Below, piece by piece: positions 14,913 to 23,678 of a stretch of 44,176 bases of DNA; positions within the stretch are counted from its first letter, which is position 1, and each line of letters starts with the position of its first letter. The translations under genes and the position numbers were made by a program. The notes below the pieces were generated by a model. The model saw only the letters and a list, made by a program, of their open reading frames with translations. It was not told where the DNA came from and did not search any database. The stretch comes from Pseudomonas syringae pv. cilantro (GTDB lineage Bacteria; Pseudomonadota; Gammaproteobacteria; Pseudomonadales; Pseudomonadaceae), in assembly GCF_001293775.1 (NCBI RefSeq), contig NZ_LGLN01000010.1, positions 99,737-143,912 of the forward strand, in the 5' to 3' direction.

Positions 14913-15503
14913 ATGAAGATCACCCCGATAGTTGCCCATTTGCAGGCGACCTGCCCGACCTTTGCCGGTCGCATCAGCGCTGGCATCGACTGGGCTGCGG
15001 CTGCCCTTGTCGATCAGCTTGCGCATCCCTCGGCCTATGTCATTGCCAGCGGCGATGTGGCCACGGCCAATGACCTGCAAAACGTCATTCGCCAGAACAT
15101 TACTGACCAGATCGACATCGTGGTCGTGCTTGAAGGTGACGACAAACGAGGTCAGCAGGCCAGCGATCAGTTGCATGCCATTCGCGCCGAGCTCTGGCGC
15201 GCGCTGGTGGGCTGGAACGCTGACCGCGATTACGACGCGATGCAGTACACCGGCGGTGCGCTGGTGCAGATCAGCGGCGCACGTGTGACGTATCGCTTCG
15301 GTTTTGCCGCGCAGTTTCAGCTGGGCCGCAGCACCTCGGATCAGCCCGCCGAAACCTGGCACGAAGCGTATCTGGATGGTTTGCCGGGCTTTACCGGCGC
15401 GACCCTCGAGATGGACTGCGTCGATCCCGCAGACCCGAATCTGAAATCCCCCGGCCCTGATGGCCGTATCGAAGCGAAGTTCATCGCAGAGGTAACACCA
15501 TGA
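14913..15503 (+). CDS. Mu gp37-like tail terminator protein
   Basis: 196-aa structural protein in the position and with the character of Mu gp37-type tail terminators (DUF1834), which cap the finished tail tube and sheath. The pattern MKITPIVAHLQATCPTFAGR, VVVLEGDD and a beta-rich C-terminus (LEMDCVDPADPNL) fit. I use ATG 14913, giving the family N-terminus, rather than an in-frame start at 14871. It overlaps the DUF2635 gene by 4 nt. In a headless particle this cap closes the end where the head would attach. Confidence 0.72.
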   Translation: MKITPIVAHLQATCPTFAGRISAGIDWAAAALVDQLAHPSAYVIASGDVATANDLQNVIRQNITDQIDIVVVLEGDDKRGQQASDQLHAIRAELWRALVGWNADRDYDAMQYTGGALVQISGARVTYRFGFAAQFQLGRSTSDQPAETWHEAYLDGLPGFTGATLEMDCVDPADPNLKSPGPDGRIEAKFIAEVTP

Positions 15504-15688
15504 CCCAACGCATCACTGTAATACCGGCCGAAGGCCGCGCTGTGCCGGATCCGGAGGCGGGCGATTTGCTGCCCGCCGAAGGTCGGCAGGTCACCTTCAA
15601 TGCCTGGTGGCAGCGTCGTCACAACGACGGCGACGTCACCGTTCAGACCGAGCAAACCCCTATCACCTATCAGGCCTTCACAGCCTAA
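15500..15688 (+). CDS. DUF2635 (Mu gp38-like) small tail protein
   Basis: 62-aa protein with the DUF2635 look: VIPAEGRAVPDPEAGDLLPA then FNAWWQRRHNDGDV, a short sequence found before the sheath gene in Mu-like tails. Molecular role not established. It overlaps the tail terminator gene by 4 nt and lies 18 nt before the sheath gene. Confidence 0.75.
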   Translation: MTQRITVIPAEGRAVPDPEAGDLLPAEGRQVTFNAWWQRRHNDGDVTVQTEQTPITYQAFTA

Positions 15689-15706
15689 CCAAGAGGAAGC
15701 CCAATA

Positions 15707-17203
15707 ATGGCTATCAGTTTTAACAACATTCCATCCGACGTCCGCGTGCCGCTGTTTTATGCGGAGATGGACAACTCGGCCGCCAACAGCGCGTCGGCGA
15801 GCATGCGTCGCCTGATCGTTGCTCAGGTCAACGACGACGTGTCCGGCCCTGAGCTCGGCTCTCTGGTGCTGGTGCCCAGCGTGGCGCTGGCAAAGAACAT
15901 CGGCGGTCAGGGCTCGATGCTGGCCGCGATGTACGAGATCTGGCGCAAGGCTGATCCGACCGGTGAAGTCTGGTGCCTGCCACTGCTCAACACCGAAGGC
16001 GTCAAGGCCGCTGCAACCGTCACCCTGACAGGCGCTGCGACCGAGCCGGGTTTGCTGAACCTGTATGTCGGCGGTGTGCGCGTTCAGGCAACTGTCGTCA
16101 ATGGTGCGACCGCTGCGCAAGCTGCAAGCGCGCTGTCGGTAAAAATCAATGCTACGCCTGACCTGCCGATCACCGCGGCCGTCGAGGCCGGTGTGCTGAC
16201 CCTTTCCTGCAAATGGAGCGGGGCCAGCGGCAACGACATTCATCTGGAATTCAACCGCCTGGGCAAAACCAGCGGCGAAGTCATTCCAGCCGGCCTGACT
16301 GCCGCAGTGACGGCAATGACCGGTGGCGTGGGTACGCCTGATCAGCTCAAGGCACTGGCTGCGCTGGGCGACGAACCGTTCGAGTTTCTGTGCATGCCGT
16401 GGACCGACACCAGCACCCTGGATGCCTGGAAAGCGGCGATGGACGACAGCACTGGTCGCTGGAGCTGGGCCCGTCAATTGTACGGCCATGTGTACAGCGC
16501 CAAGCGCGGTACGGTCGGTACGCTGGTGGCTGCAGGCCAACTGCGCAACGATCAGCACATCACCATTCAAGGTGTGGAAACCGGCGTTCCGCAACCGGTC
16601 TGGCTGCAAGCCGCTGCACTGGCTGCGCGCACCGCAGTGTTCATTTCTGCCGACGCCAGCCGTCCGACCCAGAGCGGCACCATGCCCGGCCTGGACCCGG
16701 CGCCCGCCAGTCAGCGTTTCACCCTGACCGAGCGTGAATCGCTGCTGCGTTACGGCATCGCGACGGCGTACTACGAAGGCGGCTACGTGCGTATTCAGCG
16801 CTCGATCACCACCTATCAGAAGAACGCTTACGGCCAGGCTGACAACTCGTACCTGGACAGCGAAACCATGCACCAGTCGGCGTTCATCATTCGTCGTCTG
16901 CAAGGCATCATCACCAGCAAGTACGGTCGCCACAAGCTGGCCAGCGATGGCACGCGCTTCGGTGCCGGTCAGCCGATCATCACGCCGAGCACCATTCGTG
17001 GCGAGTTGATTGCGCAGTACGCCCGCCTTGAGGAAGAAGGTCATGTGGAGAACGCCGAAGTGTTCGCCCAGCACCTGATCGTCGAGCGTGATGGCAACGA
17101 TCCGAGCCGCGTGAACGTGATGTTCCCGCCTGATTACATCAATGGCCTGCGCGTGTTCGCGCTGCTCAATCAGTTCCGCTTGCAGTACGACGAAGCGGCA
17201 TAA
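15707..17203 (+). CDS. contractile tail sheath protein (Mu gpL-like)
   Basis: 498-aa sheath subunit that forms the contractile outer cylinder of the tailocin. The N-terminus MAISFNNIPSDVRVPLFYAE and later ERESLLRYGIATAYYEGGYV, RSITTYQKNAYGQ and a C-terminal segment ending NQFRLQYDEAA match Mu-type sheath proteins. AGAGGA precedes ATG 15707. Length agrees with Mu gpL (about 495 aa). An intrinsic hairpin between this gene and the tube gene (17225-17245) may set the sheath:tube message ratio. Confidence 0.92.
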   Translation: MAISFNNIPSDVRVPLFYAEMDNSAANSASASMRRLIVAQVNDDVSGPELGSLVLVPSVALAKNIGGQGSMLAAMYEIWRKADPTGEVWCLPLLNTEGVKAAATVTLTGAATEPGLLNLYVGGVRVQATVVNGATAAQAASALSVKINATPDLPITAAVEAGVLTLSCKWSGASGNDIHLEFNRLGKTSGEVIPAGLTAAVTAMTGGVGTPDQLKALAALGDEPFEFLCMPWTDTSTLDAWKAAMDDSTGRWSWARQLYGHVYSAKRGTVGTLVAAGQLRNDQHITIQGVETGVPQPVWLQAAALAARTAVFISADASRPTQSGTMPGLDPAPASQRFTLTERESLLRYGIATAYYEGGYVRIQRSITTYQKNAYGQADNSYLDSETMHQSAFIIRRLQGIITSKYGRHKLASDGTRFGAGQPIITPSTIRGELIAQYARLEEEGHVENAEVFAQHLIVERDGNDPSRVNVMFPPDYINGLRVFALLNQFRLQYDEAA

Positions 17204-17224
17204 GCCTCACCCACCCTTTTCAAG

Positions 17225-17245
17225 CCCGCCGCGTGCGGGTTTTTT
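17225..17245 (+). terminator. terminator-like hairpin between sheath and tube genes
   Basis: CCCGC-CGCGT-GCGGG followed by six T residues. It is inside the tail operon, 21 nt after the sheath stop and 19 nt before the tube start. It must be partly read through, or antiterminated, for the rest of the operon to be expressed. Confidence 0.75.
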
Positions 17246-17264
17246 CATTCTGGAGATAAACAAC

Positions 17265-17612
17265 ATGGGTCAGAAAGTTGCGGGTACCTGCTACATCAAA
17301 GTGGATGGCACCCAATTGACCATCATTGGCGGCGGCGAAGCCCCTCTGACGAACGTCAAGCGCGATACGGTCGTGCCGGGCTACTACAAGGAAGTCGACA
17401 AGGCGGCCTGGTTGAAATTTCAGGCGCTGCATACCGCAGACCTGCCGATCAAGCTGCTCACCACCGGTGTGGACATGACCATCACCTGTGAATTCAGCAA
17501 CGGCAAGACCTACGTGCTGTCCGGCGCTTACCTGGTCGATGAGCCGGTCAGCAAGGCAGATGACGGCGCCATCGATTTCAAATTCGAAGGCAGTCAGGGG
17601 AGCTGGCAATGA
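17265..17612 (+). CDS. tail tube protein (Mu gpM-like)
   Basis: 115-aa subunit of the rigid inner tube that is driven through the target envelope. MGQKVAGTCYIKVDGTQL followed by GGGEAPLTNVKRDTVVPGYY is the Mu gpM / FluMu tail tube pattern. TGGAG lies 9 nt before ATG 17265; upstream in-frame codons overlap the terminator and the sheath gene. It overlaps the downstream chaperone gene by 4 nt. Confidence 0.9.
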   Translation: MGQKVAGTCYIKVDGTQLTIIGGGEAPLTNVKRDTVVPGYYKEVDKAAWLKFQALHTADLPIKLLTTGVDMTITCEFSNGKTYVLSGAYLVDEPVSKADDGAIDFKFEGSQGSWQ

Positions 17613-17905
17613 GTGAAATCATCGACCTTGCCAGCCCGATCGAAGCTCACGGGGAAAGCCTTTCGCAGGTGACGTTCCGACGCCCTACGGCACAGGAAGC
17701 GCGAGCCATCAAGGCCCTGCCGTACAAGATCGACAAGAACGAAGACGTGTCGCTGGACCTGGACGTGGCGGCGAAGTACATCGCCGTCTGCGCCGGGATC
17801 CCGCCCTCGTCGGTCAATCAGATGGATCTGTGCGACATCAACACGTTGAGCTGGAAGGTTGCGAGTTTTTTCATGGCAGCGGCATCAGCGACCTTGAAGG
17901 CCTGA
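17609..17905 (+). CDS. tail assembly chaperone, short form (Mu gp41-like)
   Basis: 98-aa zero-frame product of the tail assembly chaperone gene, expected to bind the tape measure protein during tail assembly. The sequence MSEIIDLASPIEAHGESL... with FRRPTAQEARAI is the gp41 family style. It contains the slippery heptamer T TTT TTC at 17866-17872, whose codon phase is AGT TTT TTC, so a fraction of ribosomes should slip -1 into the overlapping frame. It overlaps the tube gene by 4 nt. Confidence 0.82.
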   Translation: MSEIIDLASPIEAHGESLSQVTFRRPTAQEARAIKALPYKIDKNEDVSLDLDVAAKYIAVCAGIPPSSVNQMDLCDINTLSWKVASFFMAAASATLKA

Positions 17906-18036
17906 TCGCCGTCGTTTACGACCTCGCGTACTTCTGGAAGACCGATCCCGAACTGATGATGTCCAGGGAGCTGGACGTCATCACCGAATCGATCTTGCAG
18001 GCGCAACGCATCAACCAGATCCTGCAGGGGGAGTGA
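17609..18036 (+). CDS. tail assembly chaperone, -1 frameshift fusion (gp41-gp42 type)
   Basis: Predicted extended product of about 142 aa. After slippage at 17866-17872 the reading continues FFHGSGISDLEGLIAVVYDL...IQAQ-type helical sequence and ends at TGA 18034-18036, one base overlapping the tape measure ATG. The extension frame has no ribosome site of its own, and its only ATG (17830) lies within the overlap. Many tailed phages (lambda G/GT, P2 E/E') make such fusions, and the long form loads tail tube protein onto the tape measure. Frameshifting here is inferred from the heptamer, the frames and the gene position. Confidence 0.75.
17866..17872 (+). other. -1 ribosomal slippery site
   Basis: T TTT TTC in the X-XXY-YYZ arrangement, in phase with the upstream chaperone frame. 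It lies 33 nt before the zero-frame stop codon at 17905. Both tRNAs can re-pair in the -1 frame. Confidence 0.75.
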
Positions 18037-20195
18037 TGGCAGACACTATCAAGACGCTGATTACCGGCGTCGACAAGCTGTCTCCAACGCTGGCAACGAT
18101 TCGCACCAACGTTGATGGTTTCCAGGCCAGGCTTGAAAGCTCTGGCCTGGGAGACGTCAAGGTCGGTGAGATGATCAAGAGCAATGCGTTAGCAGAGCCC
18201 TTGATTGCCGGGGTAAAGGCGGCGATCGGTTTCGAGACCAGCATGGCCGGCGTGAAACGCTCGGTCAGCTTTGAAACACCGCAGCAGTTCCAGCAGATGG
18301 GGGCCGACATTCTGGACCTCAGTGAACGGTTGCCGGAAAGCGCCAACGGCATCGCGGCGATTGTTGCCGCCGGTGCCAAGGCCAATGTACCGCGCGAAGA
18401 ACTGACCGGGTTTGCCAGCGACGCCGTGAAAATGGGTGTCGCCTTCGATCAGACGGCGGCCGAGTCGGGCGACATGATGGCCTCATGGCGATCTTCGTTC
18501 CAGATGACTCAACCGCAAGTCGCGGCGCTGTCCGAGAAGATCAACGTGCTTGGCGGCAACAACCTGGAAAAGAAAATCGCCACCATGGTTACTGCAATGG
18601 GCCCGCTCGGGCCGGTTGCGGGGCTGGCGTCCGGTCAACTGGCGGCGATGGGCGCCACCCTGGCCAGCGTCGATGTGCCGGCCGATGTGGCGGCCAGCGG
18701 CATGAAGCGATTCATGCAGTCGTTGACCGAAGGCGGCGCGGCGAAAGCCGGGGCATTCGAGGCGTTGCAACTCGACGCCAATCAGCTGACCCAGGGCATG
18801 CAGAGCGACCCGTCCGGGACCATTGAAAAGGTCCTGACGGCGGTTTCCAGTGTTGACCCAGGCAAACAGTCGGATGTCATCACGCAACTGTTCGGCGCCG
18901 AATCGCTGGGGGCGATCACACCGCTGCTGGCCAACCTTGACGTGCTCAAGTCCAACCTGGCCAAGGTCGGCGAGGGTGTGCAGAACAGCGGCACCATCGA
19001 GAAGGAATTCGCCGACAACTCCCAGACCACGGCGACCGCCATCAAAGAGATGACCAACCGTGTCGATCGTCTGGGCATCAATATCGGCAGTATGTTTCTG
19101 CCTGCGATGAACGAAGCAATGGCCGTGATCGGGCCGATGATTTCTCAGGTCGCTGCACTGGCGGCCGAGCACCCTGGCGTGATCAAGGGTGTGGTGGGCG
19201 CGGCTATTGCGTTCGGCGTCTTGCAAGTTGCCGTTATCGCTGCAACAGGTGCAGCCCGACTGCTGAGTGCGGTAATGGGCATGTCGCCGCTGGGCCTTAT
19301 CGTACGCGGCCTTGCGCTGGCGGCAGGTTTTCTGATCGCCAACTGGTCGACCGTCGCGCCTAATTTTCAGGCCGTGTGGGAGGCGATTCGCGGGCCGGCC
19401 ATGGCGCTGTGGGATGTACTCAAGGCGGTGTTTGCCTGGACGCCGCTCGGCTTGATCGTGGCCAACTGGCAGCCGTTGTCCGAGTTCTTTGCAGCGCTTT
19501 GGGATGTGATCAAAGCGCTGGCGACGCCGTTTTTCGACTTCCTGCAGACGCTGTTCGCCTGGTCGCCATTGGGCATGCTCGTGACCAATTGGCAGCCAGT
19601 CTCCGAGTACTTCACCGGGTTGTGGGAAATCATCAAGGCCGAGGCACTGCCGTTTGCCGAGGTGCTGGCAACACTGTTCAGTTTTTCGCCGCTGGGCATG
19701 GTTATCGAGAAATGGCAGCCGATCAAAACCTGGTTCGCGGATTTGTGGGCGGACATCAAGCCGTTCATCGAGCCGATCATGAGCTGGTTTGGTGGCGACG
19801 GAGATAAGTCCCTGCTGAAAAGCGCTACCGAAAAGGTCAATCAGTTCTCTGAAGAACAACGGGTACGCAATGCAGGGCCAGGCGGCGGGACCGGGGCGTT
19901 TCTGGCTGCCAACGCTGTCGAGACCAGCCGCTCGCAACAGCAGCAGCTCAACCTGGCGACCGGCGTGCCGCCGACCAGTCAATTGCTCGGCGCGCCGAAC
20001 TTTCCGGCCCCCGGCAACCTGTTGTTGCAACAGGGCACTTCGGGGGCCGGTTCGCGGCTTGAAGGCGAACTCAATATCCGCTTTGAAAACGCACCGCCCG
20101 GCATGCGTCCGGGACAAGTACAGACCAACCAGCCGGGTTTGACGATATCGCCAAACGTCGGTTATCGAACCCTCGGCGCAGGAGCCGGATCATGA
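18036..20195 (+). CDS. tail tape measure protein
   Basis: 719-aa protein that sets tail length and lines the tube. The N-terminal half is helical with the TP901-type core (FETSMAGVKRSVSFETPQQF, ILDLSERLPESANGIAAIVA, SVDPGKQSDVITQLFGAESLG). The middle has hydrophobic segments around residues 370-440. It then carries tandem 41-aa repeats beginning SPLG/TPLG at residues 469, 510 and 551, with a related unit at 416, each with a conserved NWQP-type motif. GTG 18033 is adjacent, but ATG 18036 is preferred. At roughly 1.5 Å per residue the length suggests a tail near 100 nm (family rule of thumb). Confidence 0.92.
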   Translation: MADTIKTLITGVDKLSPTLATIRTNVDGFQARLESSGLGDVKVGEMIKSNALAEPLIAGVKAAIGFETSMAGVKRSVSFETPQQFQQMGADILDLSERLPESANGIAAIVAAGAKANVPREELTGFASDAVKMGVAFDQTAAESGDMMASWRSSFQMTQPQVAALSEKINVLGGNNLEKKIATMVTAMGPLGPVAGLASGQLAAMGATLASVDVPADVAASGMKRFMQSLTEGGAAKAGAFEALQLDANQLTQGMQSDPSGTIEKVLTAVSSVDPGKQSDVITQLFGAESLGAITPLLANLDVLKSNLAKVGEGVQNSGTIEKEFADNSQTTATAIKEMTNRVDRLGINIGSMFLPAMNEAMAVIGPMISQVAALAAEHPGVIKGVVGAAIAFGVLQVAVIAATGAARLLSAVMGMSPLGLIVRGLALAAGFLIANWSTVAPNFQAVWEAIRGPAMALWDVLKAVFAWTPLGLIVANWQPLSEFFAALWDVIKALATPFFDFLQTLFAWSPLGMLVTNWQPVSEYFTGLWEIIKAEALPFAEVLATLFSFSPLGMVIEKWQPIKTWFADLWADIKPFIEPIMSWFGGDGDKSLLKSATEKVNQFSEEQRVRNAGPGGGTGAFLAANAVETSRSQQQQLNLATGVPPTSQLLGAPNFPAPGNLLLQQGTSGAGSRLEGELNIRFENAPPGMRPGQVQTNQPGLTISPNVGYRTLGAGAGS

Positions 20196-21661
20196 GTACA
20201 TGGCGTGACAGCCTGCTGCCAGCGTCTTTCCGGGGCGTCGGTTTTTTCATTGAAAAAGCCGTCGTTCCGGTGGGCCGCAAGGGGCAATTGCATGAGTTTC
20301 CACAACGCGACGAGCCGTATTTCGAGTCGCTGGGCAAGCAGTCGCAGGTTCACACGCTGACGGCCTTCATTGTCGGTCGCGACTGTTTTGAACAACGAGA
20401 CAAGCTGCTTCAGGCGCTGGAGCAGGAAGGGGCGGGCGAGCTGGTGCATCCGTGGTTGGGGCGCATGCCGGTACAGGTCGGGCAGTGCAGTGTTACGCAC
20501 ACTCTGAGCGAAGGCGGGCTGGTCAAGCTGGATCTGATGTTCTATCCGGCCAACCCGCTCAAGTTTCCTGTGTCGACGCTCAACACCCGACGGCAGTTGC
20601 TGGGCGCGTCCGAGAGCCTGCTGGACTCGGCGCTTCGTCGTTACCGCTCGGTCATGGCGACTGTGGATGCCGTGCGTATCAACATTCAGGCGTTGCGAAG
20701 CGCGCTGTCCGGGGTGTTTGCCACTATTCAGCGGCAGTTCGCGCCGTTCATGACGATCTATTCGGATGTCACTGCGTTGGTGCATTCGCTGGTCAATGCG
20801 CCGCTGACGGTGAGCACGTTGTTTTCCACGTTCTTCGCCAGCTTTGACGGCGACAGGCGTCGATCTGGAAGAACTGACGGCAGCAGCAATATCGGCGGGG
20901 CGAGTATCGGAACGAGTGCTGGCAGCGCTGTCGGCGGCAGTTCCGGTGGTGGTAGCGCCTCTGGTTCAGGCGGCTCCGCGAGTGGCAGCAATGTCAGCGG
21001 CGCTTCCAGCGGCTCGGCGTCCGGATCGGGCAGCACGTCCACCCGTCAGGCATCCCGGACGGCCATTAACGGCGGAGGGTCCTCTGTTGAAACGGTTCCT
21101 TACCGGTCGGTTATTTCCGAGGCCACCCAACAGGCGGAGGCAGTGTCCAGTATCAATCTGGTCAACCAGGGCAGCGGGCTGGACACCGGCGTGACGGCTC
21201 AGGCCACTGCGAATCTGGTTCAGGATGCACTGTTGGTCAAAGTGGCGAGAATCGTCGCGAGCATGCCGGTGGCGGCGAAGGTCACGCCGCTGACGGTGGT
21301 GCCGTCGCTGGATCAGCAGGTGACGCAAGCGCTGCAACGTGTGGATGTGCCGGTGGCCGATGATGTGATCGAGCTGCGGGACACATTGAGTTCGGCCATC
21401 TGGGAAGCGTCGCTGAAAGCCGACCCCGAACATTACCTGGCGCTGAACACTTTGCGACAGGCATTGGTCCGGCACCTCAACGCGGTGGCAGCGTCTGGTG
21501 TGCGTCTGGTGGACATGCAGGTGTCCGAACCGCTGCCTGCGCTGGTGCTGGCCTATCGTCGTTTCGGTGATGCCAGCCGGGGGCAGGAAATCGTCCAGCG
21601 CAACCGGTTGGCCCACCCGGGTTTCGTGCCGCCCGGCACGCTTAAAATCGCTCAGGAGTGA
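20192..21661 (+). CDS. Mu gpN-like DNA circularisation / baseplate hub protein
   Basis: 489-aa protein with the DNA_circ_N-type N-terminus (WRDSLLPASFRGVGFFIEKA ... GRKGQLHEFPQRDEPYFESLGK), the Mu gpN family. In the tailocin it should be a tail/baseplate component; the DNA name comes from older phage work. Residues about 220-290 are an unusual Ser/Gly-rich linker (nt 20850-21060). The C-terminal 190 residues are helical, ending LAHPGFVPPGTLKIAQE. It overlaps the tape measure gene by 4 nt and is 3 nt before the next gene. Confidence 0.85.
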   Translation: MSTWRDSLLPASFRGVGFFIEKAVVPVGRKGQLHEFPQRDEPYFESLGKQSQVHTLTAFIVGRDCFEQRDKLLQALEQEGAGELVHPWLGRMPVQVGQCSVTHTLSEGGLVKLDLMFYPANPLKFPVSTLNTRRQLLGASESLLDSALRRYRSVMATVDAVRINIQALRSALSGVFATIQRQFAPFMTIYSDVTALVHSLVNAPLTVSTLFSTFFASFDGDRRRSGRTDGSSNIGGASIGTSAGSAVGGSSGGGSASGSGGSASGSNVSGASSGSASGSGSTSTRQASRTAINGGGSSVETVPYRSVISEATQQAEAVSSINLVNQGSGLDTGVTAQATANLVQDALLVKVARIVASMPVAAKVTPLTVVPSLDQQVTQALQRVDVPVADDVIELRDTLSSAIWEASLKADPEHYLALNTLRQALVRHLNAVAASGVRLVDMQVSEPLPALVLAYRRFGDASRGQEIVQRNRLAHPGFVPPGTLKIAQE

Positions 21662-21664
21662 CCC

Positions 21665-22774
21665 ATGATCGACCCTGATGTTGTCACCCTGACGGTTGGC
21701 GATCACGACTATGCCGGTTGGAAGTCGGTGGAAATCTCTGCCGGGATCGAGCGTCAGGCACGCAGCTTTGAAGTGAGCATTACCTGGCAGTGGCCGGGCA
21801 CTGAAGTCGCGCATCCGATCATGCCCGGCGCTGCCTGCGAAGTGCGTATCGGCGGCGAATTGATTCTGACCGGCTGGGTATTTGCCGCGCCGATCAGCTA
21901 TGACGGCAAGCAGGTCACGCTGAAGATTTCCGGTCGCTCGAAAACCGCCGATCTTATCGACTGCGCGGCCATCAACAAGCCCAGCCAGTGGAAAGAGGTC
22001 GGGGTGCTGAAGATCGTTCAGGCGCTGGCTGCTCCCTATGCGTTGTCGGTAATCAGCGAAATCCCGGAAACCTCGAAAATGGCCGATCACACCATTGAGC
22101 CTGCCGAAAGCGTGTTCAAGTCCATCGACCGGCTGTTGACCCTGTTCCGGATTTTTTCCACCGATGACGAGTTCGGCAATGTGGTGCTGGCAAGGCCGGG
22201 CAGTCGAGGGCAGACCGCAGACGCGCTGGAACTCGGCAAGAACGTGTTGAGCGCCATCATCACGAGGGATTTTTCCGGGCTTTTTTCCGAATACCGGGTC
22301 ATTGGTCAGCAGACCGGTAATGACAAGACGTTCGGCAAGGAAGCGGCGGAGGTGTCAGCGGTCGTTACCGATGACAGGAATAAAGAGCGCCTGCGCGTGC
22401 TGATCATTCATGAGGATGCGCCGATCACACCCCGGCTTGCCCTGAGCCGCGCCAATTGGGAGCGCGGTCAGCGGGCAGGCAAAGCGCTGCTCACCACCTA
22501 CAAAGTGCAGGGCTGGCGGCAGTCCAACGGCGCGCTCTGGCGGCACAACACGATGGTGCAGGTGGTTGATCCGGTCATCGGCCTGCGCAGGAACATGCTG
22601 ATTTCAGCCGTGACCTACTCGCTGACTGACCAGGGCACCACCACCACGCTGGTGGTCGGTCCGCCTGAGGGCTTCCAGGCCGAGCCCGGTGACCCCAACA
22701 AGCACAGCAAAGTGCAGCTCAATCAGGACGCTTACTCCTGGCTGCTGCCTATCGATGAGGAAACAAACGCATGA
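21665..22774 (+). CDS. Mu gpP-like baseplate hub protein
   Basis: 369-aa protein of the Mu gp44/P (GPD-type) family, forming the hub between tube and spike. Typical beginnings are VTLTVGDHDYAGWKSVEISAGIERQARSFE, then CEVRIGGELILTGWV, and an ISGRSKTADLIDC segment near residue 95; the C-terminal domain has WRQSNGALWRHNTMVQV. It overlaps the gp45-like spike gene by 4 nt, in keeping with co-assembly of hub and spike. Confidence 0.87.
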   Translation: MIDPDVVTLTVGDHDYAGWKSVEISAGIERQARSFEVSITWQWPGTEVAHPIMPGAACEVRIGGELILTGWVFAAPISYDGKQVTLKISGRSKTADLIDCAAINKPSQWKEVGVLKIVQALAAPYALSVISEIPETSKMADHTIEPAESVFKSIDRLLTLFRIFSTDDEFGNVVLARPGSRGQTADALELGKNVLSAIITRDFSGLFSEYRVIGQQTGNDKTFGKEAAEVSAVVTDDRNKERLRVLIIHEDAPITPRLALSRANWERGQRAGKALLTTYKVQGWRQSNGALWRHNTMVQVVDPVIGLRRNMLISAVTYSLTDQGTTTTLVVGPPEGFQAEPGDPNKHSKVQLNQDAYSWLLPIDEETNA

Positions 22775-23283
22775 GCTTACTCAATCGCATGCTGGTGCGC
22801 GGCACGGTGGTGCTCGCCAAGGCCAGCAGCAAAATGCAGGCGCTGCAAATGCGCCTCACCGCCGGGGAGGTCAAGGACGACATGGAGCATTTCGAGCCTT
22901 ACGGCTTTACCAGCAACCCGTTGGCTGGCGCCGAGGGCATCGCCGCCTTTATCGGGGGTGACCGGTCACACGGTCTGCTGCTGGTGGTGGCCGACCGACG
23001 CTATCGCCTCAAGGGCCTGGAGTCGGGCGAAGTGGCGATCTACACCGACGAGGGCGACAAGCTTCACCTCAAGCGCGGCAAAGTCATCGACATCGAAACC
23101 GGCACCTTGAACATCAAGGCAGCCGTGGCGGTGAATTTCGACACGCCGCAAATCACCCAGACCGGAAAGATCGTGTCTCAGGGCGATCAACTCGCTGGAG
23201 GCATCAGCCAGATCAGCCATCTGCATGGCAACGTGCAGGGCGGTAATGGCCAGAGCGGGCCGCCCGTCGGAGGTGCCGGATGA
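22771..23283 (+). CDS. baseplate spike protein (Mu gp45-like, gpV)
   Basis: 170-aa membrane-piercing spike. It has an OB-like N-terminal half (FEPYGFTSNPLAGAEGIAAF ... LLVVADRRYRLKGL), a repetitive beta-helix stretch, and a C-terminal H150-L-H152 motif in SHLHGNV. HxH motifs at the tip of P2 gpV and related spikes bind an iron ion that sharpens the apex (established for that family). Short length is normal for Mu-type spikes. It overlaps both neighbours by 4 nt. Confidence 0.88.
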   Translation: MSLLNRMLVRGTVVLAKASSKMQALQMRLTAGEVKDDMEHFEPYGFTSNPLAGAEGIAAFIGGDRSHGLLLVVADRRYRLKGLESGEVAIYTDEGDKLHLKRGKVIDIETGTLNIKAAVAVNFDTPQITQTGKIVSQGDQLAGGISQISHLHGNVQGGNGQSGPPVGGAG

Positions 23284-23678
23284 TTATCGAAGGCTCTTTG
23301 CAGGCTTCGTTGCTGCGCTCGGTGGTCATCAGCCTGTTCATCTGGCGTCGCGCCGAAACCGACGATCCGTTCGACGATGCCGAACGCTTTGGCTGGTGGG
23401 GCGACACCTACCCGGCGCAGGCCAATGACCGCATCGGCTCCAGGCTGTGGCTGCTGCGTCGGGTCCGGCTTACTGCCCAGACCCAGCGTGACGCCGAGTT
23501 CTATGCGCGCGAAGCGCTCGCCTGGCTGATCGACGATGGTCAGGTCACGCACATCAACATCCTTACCGAACAGGTTCAGAGCAATCGCCTGAACCTGGGC
23601 GTCGAGCTGGTCGTCTCCGACGGTCAGGTCGTACGCTTCAACCCCTCTGAACAGTGGCAGGTGATTTATGCCGTTTGA
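23280..23678 (+). CDS. Mu gp46-like baseplate protein (W/gp25 type)
   Basis: 132-aa baseplate wedge protein of the GP46 family, the Mu counterpart of T4 gp25. Recognisable by SVVISLFIWRRAETDD, the GWWGDTYP motif, GSRLWLLRRVR and AREALAWLIDDGQV. Role: connects the sheath to the wedge and starts sheath polymerisation. ATG 23280 overlaps the spike gene by 4 nt, and the next gene overlaps its end by 11 nt. Confidence 0.9.
   Translation: MIIEGSLQASLLRSVVISLFIWRRAETDDPFDDAERFGWWGDTYPAQANDRIGSRLWLLRRVRLTAQTQRDAEFYAREALAWLIDDGQVTHINILTEQVQSNRLNLGVELVVSDGQVVRFNPSEQWQVIYAV

Noticed and set aside
15341..17074. 577-aa minus-strand open frame across the sheath gene
   Set aside because: His/Arg-rich composition typical of antisense frames; the plus strand encodes a clear sheath protein.
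18483..20117. 544-aa minus-strand open frame across the tape measure gene
   Set aside because: Same reason; the plus strand has a coherent tape measure with repeats.
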